The notes: a model not told the origin generated them from the letters alone. Shown: positions 10,233 to 19,983, numbered from the stretch's first letter. The stretch: 64,000 nucleotides of DNA from QHXQ01 sp963788965 (GCA_963788965.1 CAWBIK010000005.1:868001-932000); one strand, 5' to 3'. Made by a program: numbers and translations.

Positions 10233-12116
10233 TTACACGGCCGTCTGTGCTAACGGCTGCTCGGCGGCTGCGCCTTCGGTCGTCGGCACGGCGTCGCGCC
10301 GCCCCCGCGTCCAGCGGCGAATTGAATCCGCGAGGATGATGATGGCGGCCGTCATCAAGATCGCGGTCAGCGCCGTGTTGATGTAGCCTTGCACGGCCGT
10401 CTCAGGTTTTTGCGCGAGCGGCCAGAAGATGTCCGTGATCGACATCCAACCGGCGACGAGCGTAGTCGTGCCGACGAAGGCGAGCGGCACAAGCGTCGTC
10501 CACGCATAACGCACGCGGCCCATGTTGATGATGATCGTCGTGGCGACGCACAAGGCTACGGCCGCGAGCAGTTGGTTGGCGATGCCGAACATGGGCCAGA
10601 TCGTCGAGATCGAGCCTGACCAGATGAAGGCCGCCCAACCGGCGACGACGAGCGCGGTCGTGATGAACGCACCGGGCATCCAGTTTGGATTTTCAAATCT
10701 TTTATCCATGCGGCCGACGAACTCGCCGACGAGAAAGCGTGCGACGCGCGTGCCCGTGTCAATCGTCGTCAGGATAAAGAGCGCCTCGAACATGATGGCG
10801 AAGTGATACCAGTACTTCATCAAGCCGCGCAGCCCCGGAATGCCGTCGAAGATTTTGGCGATGCCGAGTGCGAGCGTGACCGCGCCGCCCGTGCGCCCGC
10901 GCAAATTCTTCTCGCCCGATTCCTGTTCGAGTCGATCAATCTCGACGGGTCGCAGGTTGAACTCGTCGCCCGTGTGCGTGTCAACCAAACGCACATAGGC
11001 TGCTTTCTGTGCGTCCGTGCGCTGCTGCGTGTTGATGGCGAAGTAGTCGCCGGGGAAAAGGGACGTGGCCGCGATCAACGCGACGACGCCGACCACGCCT
11101 TCCATCAACATCGAGCCGTAACCGATCATGCGCGCGTCTGTCTCTTTAGCGATCATCTTCGGCGTCGTGCCCGACGCGATGAGCGCATGAAAGCCGCTGA
11201 TCGCGCCGCACGCAATCGTGATGAAGACGAACGGATAGACCTTGCCCGGTATCACAGGCCCGCCGCCCGCGACGAACGGCGTCACGGCCGGCATGTGCAA
11301 GTAAGGATGCACGACGATCACGCCGATGATCAAAAACAGGATCGTGCCGATCTTCAAATACGACGACAAATAATCGCGCGGGCACAAGAGCAGCCACACG
11401 GGCAACACCGACGCGATGAAACCATAAGCCGCCATCAATAGCGTGATCGTGTTGCGCGAGAACGTGAACGACTGCGCCCAACTCGACTCCGCGACCCAAC
11501 CGCCCGCGACCACGGCGAAGAACAGACCGATGACGCCAAGCACGCTCGCCTCGCCGATGCGCCCCTTGCGAAAGCGATACATGTAGAGGCCCATCAACAA
11601 CGCAAGCGGGATCGTGAAGCCCACGGTGAACGTGCCCCACGGCGACTCGGCCAGCGCGTTGACGACGACTAAGCCAAGCCCCGCGAGCGCGATCACGACG
11701 ATGAACAAGATGGCCACGCCCGCCACCAACCCTGAGAGCGGACTGATCTCCGTGCGCGCAATCTCCGCGAGCGACTTGCCTTTGCGCCGCACGCTCGCCA
11801 CCAAGATCATGAAGTCGTGGACTGCGCCGCCAAGACAGACACCGATCACGAGCCACAACAGACCGGGCAGAAACCCGAACTGCGCCGCCAGCACAGGCCC
11901 GATCAAAGGTCCAGCGCCGGAGATAGCGGCGAAGTGATGCCCGAACAGCACCCACTTGTTCGTCGGGTAATAGTTGTGCCCGTCGTACATGGTCTGCGCG
12001 GGCACGGGGCGTGCGTCGTCGAGGGCCAAGACCTTCGCGGCGAGGAAGGCCGAGTAGTAGCGATAAGCAATTGCGATCACGCACAGCGCGCCGATGATGA
12101 CAGGCAGGGCGTTCAT
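10233..12116 (-). CDS. cstA: CstA-family carbon starvation / pyruvate-peptide transporter
   Basis: Multi-spanning inner-membrane protein, 627 aa, of the CstA family that takes up pyruvate or peptides during carbon limitation. The N-terminus is textbook: IAYRYYSAFLAAKVLALDD, then FGHHFAAISGAGPLIGPVLA, LGGAVHDFMILVASVRRKGKSL and GLGLVVVNALAESPWGTF. It is shorter than the E. coli protein, mainly in the loops. It stands alone as a gene, without the small YbdD-like partner often found downstream. Confidence 0.93.
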   Translation of the reverse strand: MNALPVIIGALCVIAIAYRYYSAFLAAKVLALDDARPVPAQTMYDGHNYYPTNKWVLFGHHFAAISGAGPLIGPVLAAQFGFLPGLLWLVIGVCLGGAVHDFMILVASVRRKGKSLAEIARTEISPLSGLVAGVAILFIVVIALAGLGLVVVNALAESPWGTFTVGFTIPLALLMGLYMYRFRKGRIGEASVLGVIGLFFAVVAGGWVAESSWAQSFTFSRNTITLLMAAYGFIASVLPVWLLLCPRDYLSSYLKIGTILFLIIGVIVVHPYLHMPAVTPFVAGGGPVIPGKVYPFVFITIACGAISGFHALIASGTTPKMIAKETDARMIGYGSMLMEGVVGVVALIAATSLFPGDYFAINTQQRTDAQKAAYVRLVDTHTGDEFNLRPVEIDRLEQESGEKNLRGRTGGAVTLALGIAKIFDGIPGLRGLMKYWYHFAIMFEALFILTTIDTGTRVARFLVGEFVGRMDKRFENPNWMPGAFITTALVVAGWAAFIWSGSISTIWPMFGIANQLLAAVALCVATTIIINMGRVRYAWTTLVPLAFVGTTTLVAGWMSITDIFWPLAQKPETAVQGYINTALTAILMTAAIIILADSIRRWTRGRRDAVPTTEGAAAEQPLAQTAV

Positions 12117-12154
12117 CCGTTTCTAATCCTCCGCAAGATTGGGCCGGGCAATTA

Positions 12155-12209
12155 TTAACCACAAAGACACGAAGACACAAAAAAAGTTGCTTCGTGTCTT
12201 CGTGGTTAA
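12155..12209. repeat. intergenic palindromic repeat, AACCACAAAGACACG family (20-bp arms)
   Basis: Arm 12155-12174 (TTAACCACAAAGACACGAAG) pairs with 12190-12209 (CTTCGTGTCTTCGTGGTTAA) with one mismatch. It begins 10 bp past the stop of the downstream minus-strand oxidoreductase gene, as expected for a 3'-end element. Confidence 0.85.
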
Positions 12210-12218
12210 CACCTCAGC

Positions 12219-13370
12219 TTACGCAATCAGAGTTTCAGTGATCGTAATGTCGCGCGCGGTGAGGGCGGCGACGAACGGCGCGGGCGGGATGCAACGTTCC
12301 TGCGGCAACGCGCCCTGCGCGGTTGTTGCGCCGCGCGCCATCGTCTGCGCGACGACGGACGCGGGGAAGGCAGTGGTCCGCATCATCGCGGAGAGGCCGG
12401 TGCGCGCGTCGAAGCGGTCGATGATGTCGTAGCGCAGCGTTTGCATTTGCCCCTGCATGCGCCCGCGAAACTCTAAGCGGATGAGGACCACATCCGGTTC
12501 GTCAGCGGGCAAGTGGCGTTGCAGCAACGTGCCGAGCAGGCGGCGCGGCGCAACACGCATGTTGTCAACTTCGACCTGTTCACTGTTTGCGAGGCCGAGA
12601 TCGATTAGCAACTTGAACTGCGCGCAGTGGCCCGGATAACGGATCGTCTTGTAGTCGAGCGTCTCAATGCGGCCGGCGAACGTGTCGGGCAAGGTCGAAG
12701 TGCCGCCCGAAGTTTGAAACGCTTCCATCTGCTCGAAGGGTGGCGGGAACGACAACGACTCGATCTCGGTCATGGATTCGACTTCGATGATCTGCCCGTC
12801 GCGGATGATGCGCGCGCGCTCGACGTACTCGTTGATCAAGCCTTCGACCGAAAAGACGATCTGATAATTGAGCGGCGGCCTGGGTTGTTGCGGCAGACCG
12901 CCGACGCGTATGTGGATAGCGTCAATTTCATCAAACCGCGCCGCGCCATGAGCAGCCAGCACGGCGACCATGCCGGGCGCAAGACCGCAATCGGGAATGA
13001 TGTTGATGCCGGCGGCGCGCGCCTCGTCGTCGAGCGCGAGTTCGGCCGCGACAATCGCGTTGTTGCCGCCGAGGTCGCAGAAGTTGGTGCGCGCCGCGAT
13101 GGCTGCGTGCGCGAGTTGCAGGTTGTGATGATAGGTGACGCAACTGATCGCGGCGTCGTGCCCGCGCATGAGTGCGATGGTCTGCGCCGCATCTGCCACG
13201 TCAACCTGCGCGGGCGTCAGTTTGTCGCTGCCGACCGTGGCGACGACGGCTTCGGCGCGGCCCGCGTCCACGTCTGCGACCGTGACGGCTTGCACGTCGG
13301 GCGAGTTGTGCGCCAGATCATAAGCCGCGCCGAGGCCCATGCGCCCCGCGCCGAGGACGAGAATCTTCAT
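12219..13370 (-). CDS. saccharopine dehydrogenase-family oxidoreductase
   Basis: NAD(P)-binding enzyme, 383 aa. The Rossmann start MKILVLGAGRMGLGAAYDLA, the VADVDAGRAEAV strand, NFCDLGGNN and IIPDCGLAPGMV are those of the saccharopine dehydrogenase-like family that includes lysine-degradation enzymes and carboxynorspermidine synthase. The C-terminal half is the alpha/beta substrate domain. The start overlaps the permease stop by 4 bp (ATGA), so the two genes are co-translated, and an amino-acid or imino-acid substrate is likely; which one cannot be read from the sequence. Confidence 0.85.
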   Translation of the reverse strand: MKILVLGAGRMGLGAAYDLAHNSPDVQAVTVADVDAGRAEAVVATVGSDKLTPAQVDVADAAQTIALMRGHDAAISCVTYHHNLQLAHAAIAARTNFCDLGGNNAIVAAELALDDEARAAGINIIPDCGLAPGMVAVLAAHGAARFDEIDAIHIRVGGLPQQPRPPLNYQIVFSVEGLINEYVERARIIRDGQIIEVESMTEIESLSFPPPFEQMEAFQTSGGTSTLPDTFAGRIETLDYKTIRYPGHCAQFKLLIDLGLANSEQVEVDNMRVAPRRLLGTLLQRHLPADEPDVVLIRLEFRGRMQGQMQTLRYDIIDRFDARTGLSAMMRTTAFPASVVAQTMARGATTAQGALPQERCIPPAPFVAALTARDITITETLIA

Positions 13371-15149
13371 TGCGCCGCGCCGCCCTCCGCGCCGTCTGCG
13401 TCCGCCTTGCCGGTCAGCAGACCGCCGACGCTTATGACCACGCCGAGCGCGATCAGGATGATGCCGACGAGCGCGCGCCCGTGTCGTTCCGCGCCTGAGT
13501 CGGTCACTTCTCGAAAGAGTTGGCCGAGGCCCGCATCGTGCGGAATAGTGAACAGCCCGATGGCGGTGATCAGGAGTCCGACCGACGCGATCTTGACCGG
13601 GAAGGGCGCGCGCAAAGGTCGCCCAAGCTTACGCCCGATGGCGCTATGCGTGTAACCATAGGACGTGTAGATCGCCATGCCGAGCACGAGCCAGCCGATG
13701 AAGCGCCACCACGATTCGGGCGGCAGATAGACCATCAAAAACAGGCACGAGCCGACGCCCAAGAGCGGGAACAACCACGGCCCCAACGGCACGCGAAACG
13801 GGCGCGCGCGTTGCGGGTCTTTCAAACGCAGGATCGGGATGCCGACGCAGACCAGCACGAAGGCAAAGAGCGTCCCGATGTTCGTCAGATTCACCATCTC
13901 GTCAATCGTGGCGAAGGCGGCCACGCCGCCGACGAAGATGCCGGTCAGGATCGTCGTAACGTGCGGCGTCTTGAATTTCGGATGCACGCTGGCGAAGACG
14001 GGCGGCAGCAAGCCATCGCGCGCCATCGAGAAGAAGATGCGCGGCTGGCCCAGTTGGAAGACGAGCAAAACGGCCGTGTGCGCGATGACCGAACCGAAGG
14101 CAACGAACGTGCTCGGCCACGTCACGCCTTTCGGGGCGACGTGATCGAGCGCCATCGTCAGCGACTCGGCCTGTTGCGCCGATGTGGTCTGCGCGAGTTC
14201 TTGATACGGGATCAGACCCGTGAAGACGGCGGCCACGACGATGTAGAGGATCGTGCAGATGATGAGCGACGCGATGATGCCGATGGGCAGATCGCGTGCC
14301 GGGTTCTTCGTCTCTTCAGCCACGGTCGAGACGGCATCGAAGCCGATGTAAGCGAAGAAGACGAGCGCCGCGCCGACGAATGTGCCGCTCCAACCGTGCG
14401 GTTGAAAGGGAACCCAGTTGGCCGCCATCTGCTTCGGCGAAACGTAGTAGAACGCCACGCCGACGAAGAACACCAGCACCAGAATCTTTACGCCGACCAT
14501 GATGGCGTTGAAGTTGGCCGACTCGCGTATGCCCCAGACCAGCACGACGGTGATCAAGGCCACGATGATGACCGCGAGCGCGTTGAAGATGATCGGATAA
14601 CCGAAGATGTGCGGCGCGTTGCCGAAGAGTTGTTGATAGAGCGCGGGGTCTGTGTCGGCGATTCTGGCTGCGGCGCGATAGTTTGTCGCCAGCCATGGGG
14701 GGATGTCTATGCCGAGGTTACGCATCAGCTTGGCGAAGTACTCCGCCCAACTGATGGCCACGGCGATGTTGCCGACGGCATATTCGATGATCAAGTCCCA
14801 GCCGATGATCCACGCGACAAACTCGCCGAGCGTCGCGTAAGAATAGGTATAAGCCGACCCGGAGATCGGGACCATCGAGGCGAACTCGGCGTAGCAGAGC
14901 GCGGTGAACGCGCACACTACGGCCGTGATGACGAACGACAGCATCAGCGACGGCCCCGCGCCGGGGCGCGACGCATCGCCCGCCGCCGGCCGTGCCGATG
15001 GTGGCGAAGATGCCCGCGCCGACGATTGCGCCGATGCCGATGAGCGTGACGTTGAACGCGCCGAGCGTGCGGCGCAGCGCGAACTGCGGCCCACCGGCGG
15101 CGGCTAAGATGTCGTCCAGATTCTTAGTGCGAAAGATGCCTCGAAGCAC
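13367..15149 (-). CDS. APC-superfamily amino acid permease, single-base frameshift in the N-terminal part
   Basis: Cationic amino acid transporter (CAT-like) type permease with 12 or more helices. The first part is coded in one frame (GTG 15149: LRGIFRTKNLDDILAA, then VTLIGIGAIVGAGIFATIGTA) and the rest in another (GAGPSLMLSFV, LCYAEFASMVPISGSAYTY, IGWDLIIEY). One extra base around 14977-14990, in a run of GCC/GGC, joins them; removing it gives a normal protein of about 593 aa. Both halves are well conserved, so sequence error is likelier than decay. Partner gene: the overlapping dehydrogenase. Confidence 0.85.
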
Positions 15150-15315
15150 GAGCGTTCGTCTCCCCGTGGTGTGCTGAAATGTTAGAGCCGACGGCCGCTG
15201 ACCTGAGCGTGACTTGGTGGCGCGCAGTTTGGCACAGCCGCGCACGGGGGCGCAACATGGACGAACGAATATCTGTGAAATTTATTGTCGGTGCGTTCGG
15301 GCCGGCGCGGGCCGC

Positions 15316-16200
15316 CTAAAACTCGAAGGTGTAGCCGGGATCGAGTTTCTGATGCACGAGTAGAATGTCGCGGATCGCATACGGGTGCGTGTCCACGCCG
15401 GGCAGCAGGTTTTGGAGCACTTGAAAGATGTGTTCCAGACCCGATGCATCGTCGATGTCGATGTCGGCCACGCACTCGTCGCCTTTCATGAAGAAAGAGA
15501 GTTGCAGGTTGCCGTAGCGATCCTCGGTCTTGAAGCTGCCTGCCGGCGTGAAGCCCTCGCTCTCGAAAGAGCTTGGCAGTTTGTGCAGGCTCTCGTCCGC
15601 TTTGTGAAACAGCCCGGCCGCGACGCTGTGCTTCGTCTCCTCGCGCAGTTCCTTCGAGACGATGGCGAAGAAGCGGTCTTGCCGCAACTCGCGGAGGTCG
15701 TGTATGTAGGGCAGGACGGTCTTGCCGTTGCTGAGCGGGGTGGCTTGCGTCTTAGTGATGATGTTGAGCATCCCGGCGCGGCGCAGATTGTCGAGCGCAT
15801 CGTAGAGTACCGCGCCGCTCTTGCCGTCTTGTGCGAACACCTTATTGCTGGCATTCAACAAGCGTTGCGCCTCGTCCGATAGGTCGTTGAACGTGGGAAA
15901 GACGACCCGCTTGACCTTTTTGGGATCGACGGCAAACACAATTTCAAGCGACTCTTCGCCGCTGGCGGGGATACTGACGAACCGGGTGTTGATGAGATAA
16001 GAGGGCGGGTCGATCTCCATCCGGTGCTGGCCTTGCGGGACGGTGCTCAGCCCCGCGACCGTGAAGGTCTTCGTCGCCGTGACGGATGCTTTCTTCAGCC
16101 CGCCGAGTTGGAGGTTGCGTAAAAGCACGTCAACCTTCTCGCCTAAAAACTTGCCGTTCGCGTTCAACAGTTTCAAGTTCAACTTGCCATTGTCGGCCAT
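15316..16200 (-). CDS. hypothetical protein, partner of a GMC oxidoreductase
   Basis: Not recognised. The 294-aa protein has no signal peptide or membrane span. Residues 1-95 look beta-rich (KLNLKLLNANGKFLGEKVDV, then GQHRMEIDPPSYLI), like a carboxypeptidase-regulatory or prealbumin-type fold; a helical segment with FNDLSDEAQRLLNASN and YDALDNLRRAGMLNI follows; the C-terminal third (DRYGNLQLSFFMKGDECVADIDIDD) is beta-rich again and ends GYTFEF. It lies 55 bp downstream of the GMC oxidoreductase on the same strand, so a shared operon and pathway are likely. Confidence 0.75.
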   Translation of the reverse strand: MADNGKLNLKLLNANGKFLGEKVDVLLRNLQLGGLKKASVTATKTFTVAGLSTVPQGQHRMEIDPPSYLINTRFVSIPASGEESLEIVFAVDPKKVKRVVFPTFNDLSDEAQRLLNASNKVFAQDGKSGAVLYDALDNLRRAGMLNIITKTQATPLSNGKTVLPYIHDLRELRQDRFFAIVSKELREETKHSVAAGLFHKADESLHKLPSSFESEGFTPAGSFKTEDRYGNLQLSFFMKGDECVADIDIDDASGLEHIFQVLQNLLPGVDTHPYAIRDILLVHQKLDPGYTFEF

Positions 16201-16255
16201 GTGCTGCTCTCCTTCGTTTGCGTGCGGATGAAATGTTAAGCCTGCAATCGGTCAA

Positions 16256-17836
16256 TCAGCGCCCTTCGCGGACGATAGACTCGACGATGCGTTCGCTCAG
16301 CGCGGCGATGGTCTTCGACGGATTGTGCCCGACGGGCGCGGGCATGGTCGAGCCGTCCGCCACGTAGAGATTCCGATAGCCGAAGGCTTCGCCCAGATGA
16401 TTCACCGCGCCGTCGTCGCGCGTCCGGCCGATAGGACAACCGCCGAGCGGGTGCGGCGTGATGGCCGCATCCGGCGCTTGCAGGATGATCTGCCCGCCGG
16501 TCTTTGCGGCCAACATGCGATGCACTTCCTGTATGCCGTCGAGCACCTTGCGCGCGCCGCTTCTGTCCCACGACAGACGCAACACGTAGTCGCCGAACAG
16601 ACCAAAGAACGCGCGCTCAACTTTGAACTTACCGACCGGCTCGTCGCGTCCCTGCGCGAACCACGGCATGAGCGTGTCGAAAGGCTGCTGATTAAGACCC
16701 TTATAGAGCGCCCGCAGCGCGTCGGCAAATCGTTGCGCGTCGCCGCTTGGGTTCTTCAAATTCTCACGATATTGAAACAGCAGATCGGGCACGCCGCCGT
16801 CCTCGATCATGAAGCGACTGCCTTTGAAGTTGTTATCGCCAAAGAAGCGTATGCCGCCCGTGATCGTCGGGCCGCGCGACGGATAGACCTTGCGCCCGGT
16901 GTGAAACGCGGGACTCAGGTAGTTGGCATTGGTACACCAATGACCGCCGAGTATCTTACTCAGATTGGGCAGCGACTTGTGCTGCTTCTGACAACGCAGG
17001 AGCAGTTCGGTCGAGCCGATTGAGCCGCCCGATACGACGACTACGCGCGCCGTCACCGAGCCGCGTTTGAGCGCGCCCTGCTCGATGCGGTCGAAATGGA
17101 CGCGATAATTATTGCCGAGCGGTTCGATGTTGCGGACGATGTGCAGCGGGCGCACCTCTGCGCCGCGCTTCTCGGCGCGCGGAATATAGTTGAGCGCGAG
17201 CGTGTTGCGCGCCTCGACCGGACAGCCAAGCACGCACTGACCCAAGTGGACGCAGTGCCCTTGCTCGATGCCGTCCGCATTCGGCTGCATCCGACTGTCT
17301 TCGGCCTTAGGCTCGCGCGAGGCGTCGTAGGCATAATTCGGATCAAACTTGATGTTGAGATCAACCTCGTCGTACTGCGCGCCGAAGCCGGCCGCGTTCG
17401 CGGCCTCTTTCAACAACTTGGTGCGGTTCGAGAGTTGGTTCTGCGGAATCCGTTGCGGGTGCAGCACGTCGCTCACACGTTTGTAGTAAGGGGCGAGCAC
17501 TTGAAAGTTGATCTCCGGCGGCCAACCGGCGCGGAAGAAATCTTCATAAGCATCGATCACCACGTTGGCGAAGTGCAGCGAGCCGCCGCCGACGCCCGCG
17601 CCCGCCACGGTGCTGATGTTGCCGTGGTTGCGTATGTCGAGCCAGCCGTTCGTGCGTTCGGGATGGGCTTCATCCCAGAGCCAATCGCGCCGGGTCACGC
17701 TTGGGTAGTCGAGCCGATGCCAGCGCCGGCCGCGCTCAAGCACCAGCACGCGATAGCCGCCTTCGGCCAAGCGCAGCGCCGACACCGCGCCGCCGAACCC
17801 GCTCCCGATCACAACCGCGTCAAAATCCGTCGCCAT
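16256..17836 (-). CDS. GMC-family FAD oxidoreductase, cholesterol oxidase-like
   Basis: FAD-dependent alcohol/sterol oxidase or dehydrogenase, 526 aa. FAD-binding DAVVIGSGFGGAVSALRLAE and VLVLERGRRW open the protein; AGAGVGGGSLHFANV is the flavin-proximal loop; GHCVHLGQCVLGCPVEARNT is the cysteine-rich segment seen in ChoD-like enzymes rather than in choline dehydrogenases. The C-terminal HPLGGCPIGR and GSTMPAPVGHNPSKTIAALSER hold the active-site His and Asn. No signal peptide is visible. Substrate is not determined; the unknown protein just downstream is probably functionally linked. Confidence 0.88.
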   Translation of the reverse strand: MATDFDAVVIGSGFGGAVSALRLAEGGYRVLVLERGRRWHRLDYPSVTRRDWLWDEAHPERTNGWLDIRNHGNISTVAGAGVGGGSLHFANVVIDAYEDFFRAGWPPEINFQVLAPYYKRVSDVLHPQRIPQNQLSNRTKLLKEAANAAGFGAQYDEVDLNIKFDPNYAYDASREPKAEDSRMQPNADGIEQGHCVHLGQCVLGCPVEARNTLALNYIPRAEKRGAEVRPLHIVRNIEPLGNNYRVHFDRIEQGALKRGSVTARVVVVSGGSIGSTELLLRCQKQHKSLPNLSKILGGHWCTNANYLSPAFHTGRKVYPSRGPTITGGIRFFGDNNFKGSRFMIEDGGVPDLLFQYRENLKNPSGDAQRFADALRALYKGLNQQPFDTLMPWFAQGRDEPVGKFKVERAFFGLFGDYVLRLSWDRSGARKVLDGIQEVHRMLAAKTGGQIILQAPDAAITPHPLGGCPIGRTRDDGAVNHLGEAFGYRNLYVADGSTMPAPVGHNPSKTIAALSERIVESIVREGR

Positions 17837-18247
17837 GGCTCACCTCCTCAACGTCTATCGGCCGCGCCGAGCGTGGTCATGAAAGCCACTCGGCCCGGTG
17901 CTGCTGTCCATGCGGATGAAAAAATTGACGATGCCCTGAAGCTCGTTCGTGAACTGCGAGGAGGCACAGGCGCGTGAGAACTACCCGCCGCTGGTAAAGA
18001 CGGGCCGACGATATAACCCGTCGCCTTGAAAGTCAATTTTTTGCAGCGCGTCAATCGCATGTGGCGCTCAGTTCATCAGCTATGGACGTGACCGGCAGCA
18101 AACGGCTTGTGCACCGTTGTCTAACTATATGTGCGCGATTGCGGCAAGACGTTTCATCGGCGCGCGCCGCCGGCCTTCGTGTACAATGACACGGCCGCCG
18201 CTTCGACACTGCTTCGGTCGGCCGAAGGGATCAACACAACAGCCGTC

Positions 18248-19011
18248 ATGTCGTCACGTCGTCAAGATCAACCGCGCGTGGTGTACGAGCATTTGGACAC
18301 CGCGTTTGTGAACCTGCCCGCGCTGCTGCGCTACCTGCAACAGCGCGACTTCACGGGCCGCGTCCACGTCGAACTGGACGAGTACGACGGCGACATTTAT
18401 CTCGCCGCGCGCAAGCCGGTCGAAGCGCGCGAGCGCGACCACGCCACGGGCCGCGCCGAAGAGGGCGAGGCCGCGTTGCAACGTCTGCTGGTGCGCGCGC
18501 GCGCAGAGGGCGGGCTGGTGAGCGTCTATGAATACCCGGCCGCAGAGTCGTTTGACGAGTTGCGCCTGCGCCCGTCCGAGGCAAGCGACGCGGCCGCGCA
18601 GGACGCGCTCGACCGGCGCACGGTCTTGCAGTTGAGCGGCGACATCATCGCGGCGGTCGAACGCGCCGTCGGCGTCTCGTCCACAGAGAGTTTCGCCGCG
18701 CATTTTCGCGCCGCGCGCGAAGAGTTGACGGACGATTATCCGTTCCTCGCGGCGCTGGCGGCGTGCGTCGAATATGTCGAGGGCGAGGCGCGCTTGAGTC
18801 GGCAGGCGGACGCGGGGGCTTTTGTCGAAGGCGTGTGTGCGGCGCTCAGGCGTGTGGTCGAACGCGTCGCGGCGCTCGATACGGAAGGGCGCGGCGTGCG
18901 GCGCGAAGTGGCACGCGAACTCGCCGCACTCGCCGCGCGCCGCCGAAGGCACTCGCGCGTTTTCGCTTCGCGCCACAACTCGAACGCATCGCGGGCTTGC
19001 GTTGGACGTGA
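18248..19011 (+). CDS. hypothetical protein, probable C-terminal frameshift
   Basis: Cytosolic protein of unknown function. From the ATG at 18248 the first 90 residues (YEHLDTAFVNLPALLRYLQQ, then FTGRVHVELDEYDGDIYLAA) resemble DUF4388-like domains that sense or bind in two-component systems; this likeness is tentative. The rest is helical. Near 18945 the sequence changes frame: the original frame becomes arginine-rich, while the neighbouring frame continues KALARFRFAPQLERIAGLRWT and stops at 19011, which I take as the true end. Just after it, a transposase fragment begins on the opposite strand, so the 3' end may have been altered by insertion. Confidence 0.6.
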
Positions 19012-19021
19012 AAAAAACCTG

Positions 19022-19252
19022 ATCCAGCTTCAAGTCCGTGGCCAAGCGATAGGCTGGCACTTGTTGGTAAAAGCCTTTGATGATCTCCAGTTCACGGCGA
19101 AGCTGTGCGAGCGATTTCTGCCGGGCACAACGCCGACATTTAACGTAGCGGCGAGCCGTGCGGCAGACCTTGAACGAGCCGCAGAAGATGCACTTTCTGC
19201 CTCGGCTAAAGTTGGCCGCACAACTGAAATGGCTCGATCTCACTGTAACCAT
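19022..19252 (-). pseudogene. N-terminal fragment of an insertion-sequence transposase
   Basis: About 77 residues coding GRKCIFCGSFKVC, RRYVKCRRCARQKSLAQL and RRELEIIKGFYQQVPAYRL: a two-CxxC zinc ribbon followed by a helical HTH-like segment, as at the N-terminus of IS1595-like and related transposases. Similarity stops after ATDLKLD, near the end of the neighbouring plus-strand gene, and no DDE domain follows. No terminal repeats are recognisable. This is a remnant, not an active element; the family is a guess. Confidence 0.55.
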
Positions 19253-19302
19253 GCGTACTTAGCTTATGACGCTGGTTACTTTTCTCCCTAATTACCAAAA
19301 AT

Positions 19303-19373
19303 TTAACGCCATAAGACTTGTAGGACCTGAAGATCATTATGATCTTCAGGTCCTACAAGTCTTATGGCGTTAA
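19303..19373. repeat. perfect 71-bp palindrome (35-bp arms, 1-nt centre)
   Basis: Bases 19303-19337 and 19339-19373 are exact reverse complements around a single T at 19338. It begins 8 bp past the TAG at 19381 that ends the UGA-containing rhodanese gene (minus sense), and is followed in that sense by AAATTTTTGG, so it can act as its terminator. It also separates two convergent gene ends. Confidence 0.95.
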
Positions 19374-19380
19374 TTGTTGA

Positions 19381-19890
19381 CTACTCTTTCGTAATCGGCA
19401 GGCCGGCGTTTTGCCATGCAAGGTAGCCACCGAGTAGCGCGCCGACGTTCGTGATATTTTTGCTCTTGAGTGTTTGCGCCGCACCGGCGCTTGAGTGTTC
19501 GCTTGGTCAAGAACAGTAAGTAACGATCAGCTTGTCCTTCGGCAACTCGTTGAGATGTTTGTCGATGTCGGTGGCGGGGATGAGCAGCGCGCCTTGAATG
19601 TGGCCGTTCTTGTAAGCCACGTCGTTGCGCACGTCAACAACCACGGCGCGGTGTTCGTCGAGCGCCTGCTTTAGTTCCTGCACGGTGACGCGCCGGATGC
19701 CGTCAATCGGCGACGGGGGCGGGATGGCGGCCGTGGACGACGGCGGCGCGGTGGCGACAGCGGGCGCAGCGGGCGCGGCCGGGCTGTTCGCGTTCGCCTG
19801 ATTGTTGTAGGCCGAAGGATTGCAGGCCGTGGTGAGCAGCAGCGCGACGCCCACGGTGAGCGCGGCGGCCGCTGAAAGCAATAGACGCAT
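19381..19890 (-). CDS. rhodanese-domain lipoprotein, predicted selenoprotein (in-frame UGA at codon 128)
   Basis: Exported lipoprotein of 169 aa: signal and lipobox LLTTACNP, a Pro/Ala linker, then a rhodanese domain (VTVQELKQALDEHRAVVVDV, HIQGALLIPATDID). The frame meets TGA at 19507-19509 directly after IVTYCS and then continues PSEHSSAGAAQTLKSKNITN and GALLGGYLAWQNAG, an intact rhodanese C-terminus, to TAG at 19381. In rhodaneses of the YCxCP-type active site the UGA position is a cysteine, so UGA as selenocysteine is the natural reading. A hairpin (19476-19490, GCGCCG/CGGCGC, loop GUG) starts 16 nt after the UGA, fitting bacterial SECIS rules. Conventional calling would end the protein at 127 aa, cutting the active site. 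Confidence 0.8.
19476..19490 (-). promoter_or_regulatory. candidate bacterial SECIS hairpin of the rhodanese gene
   Basis: On the minus strand the 6-bp stem GCGCCG/CGGCGC closes a GUG loop (or a 5-bp stem closes GGUGC). It begins 16 nt after the UGA and puts the loop 22 nt away, within the 16-37 nt range used for SelB-dependent recoding, with G at the loop start. Confidence 0.65.
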
Positions 19891-19983
19891 CTGCTTTTCA
19901 ATCTCCTATAAAACTTAAATTGCACGCGAGGCGCGGCCCGCGTAGCATCGCACATAACCCCGCCCGAATGGAAGCGCCCGCAC

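Noticed and set aside
17837..18247. Gene in the 411-bp gap between the GMC enzyme and the next gene
   Set aside because: Only short frames without motifs or ribosome sites on either strand; it is probably a divergent promoter region.
19507..19509. Reading the UGA of the rhodanese gene as a nonsense mutation or sequencing error
   Set aside because: The frame is intact on both sides, the position is a redox site, a SECIS-like hairpin follows, and the errors seen elsewhere in the window are indels. It cannot be excluded without sel genes.
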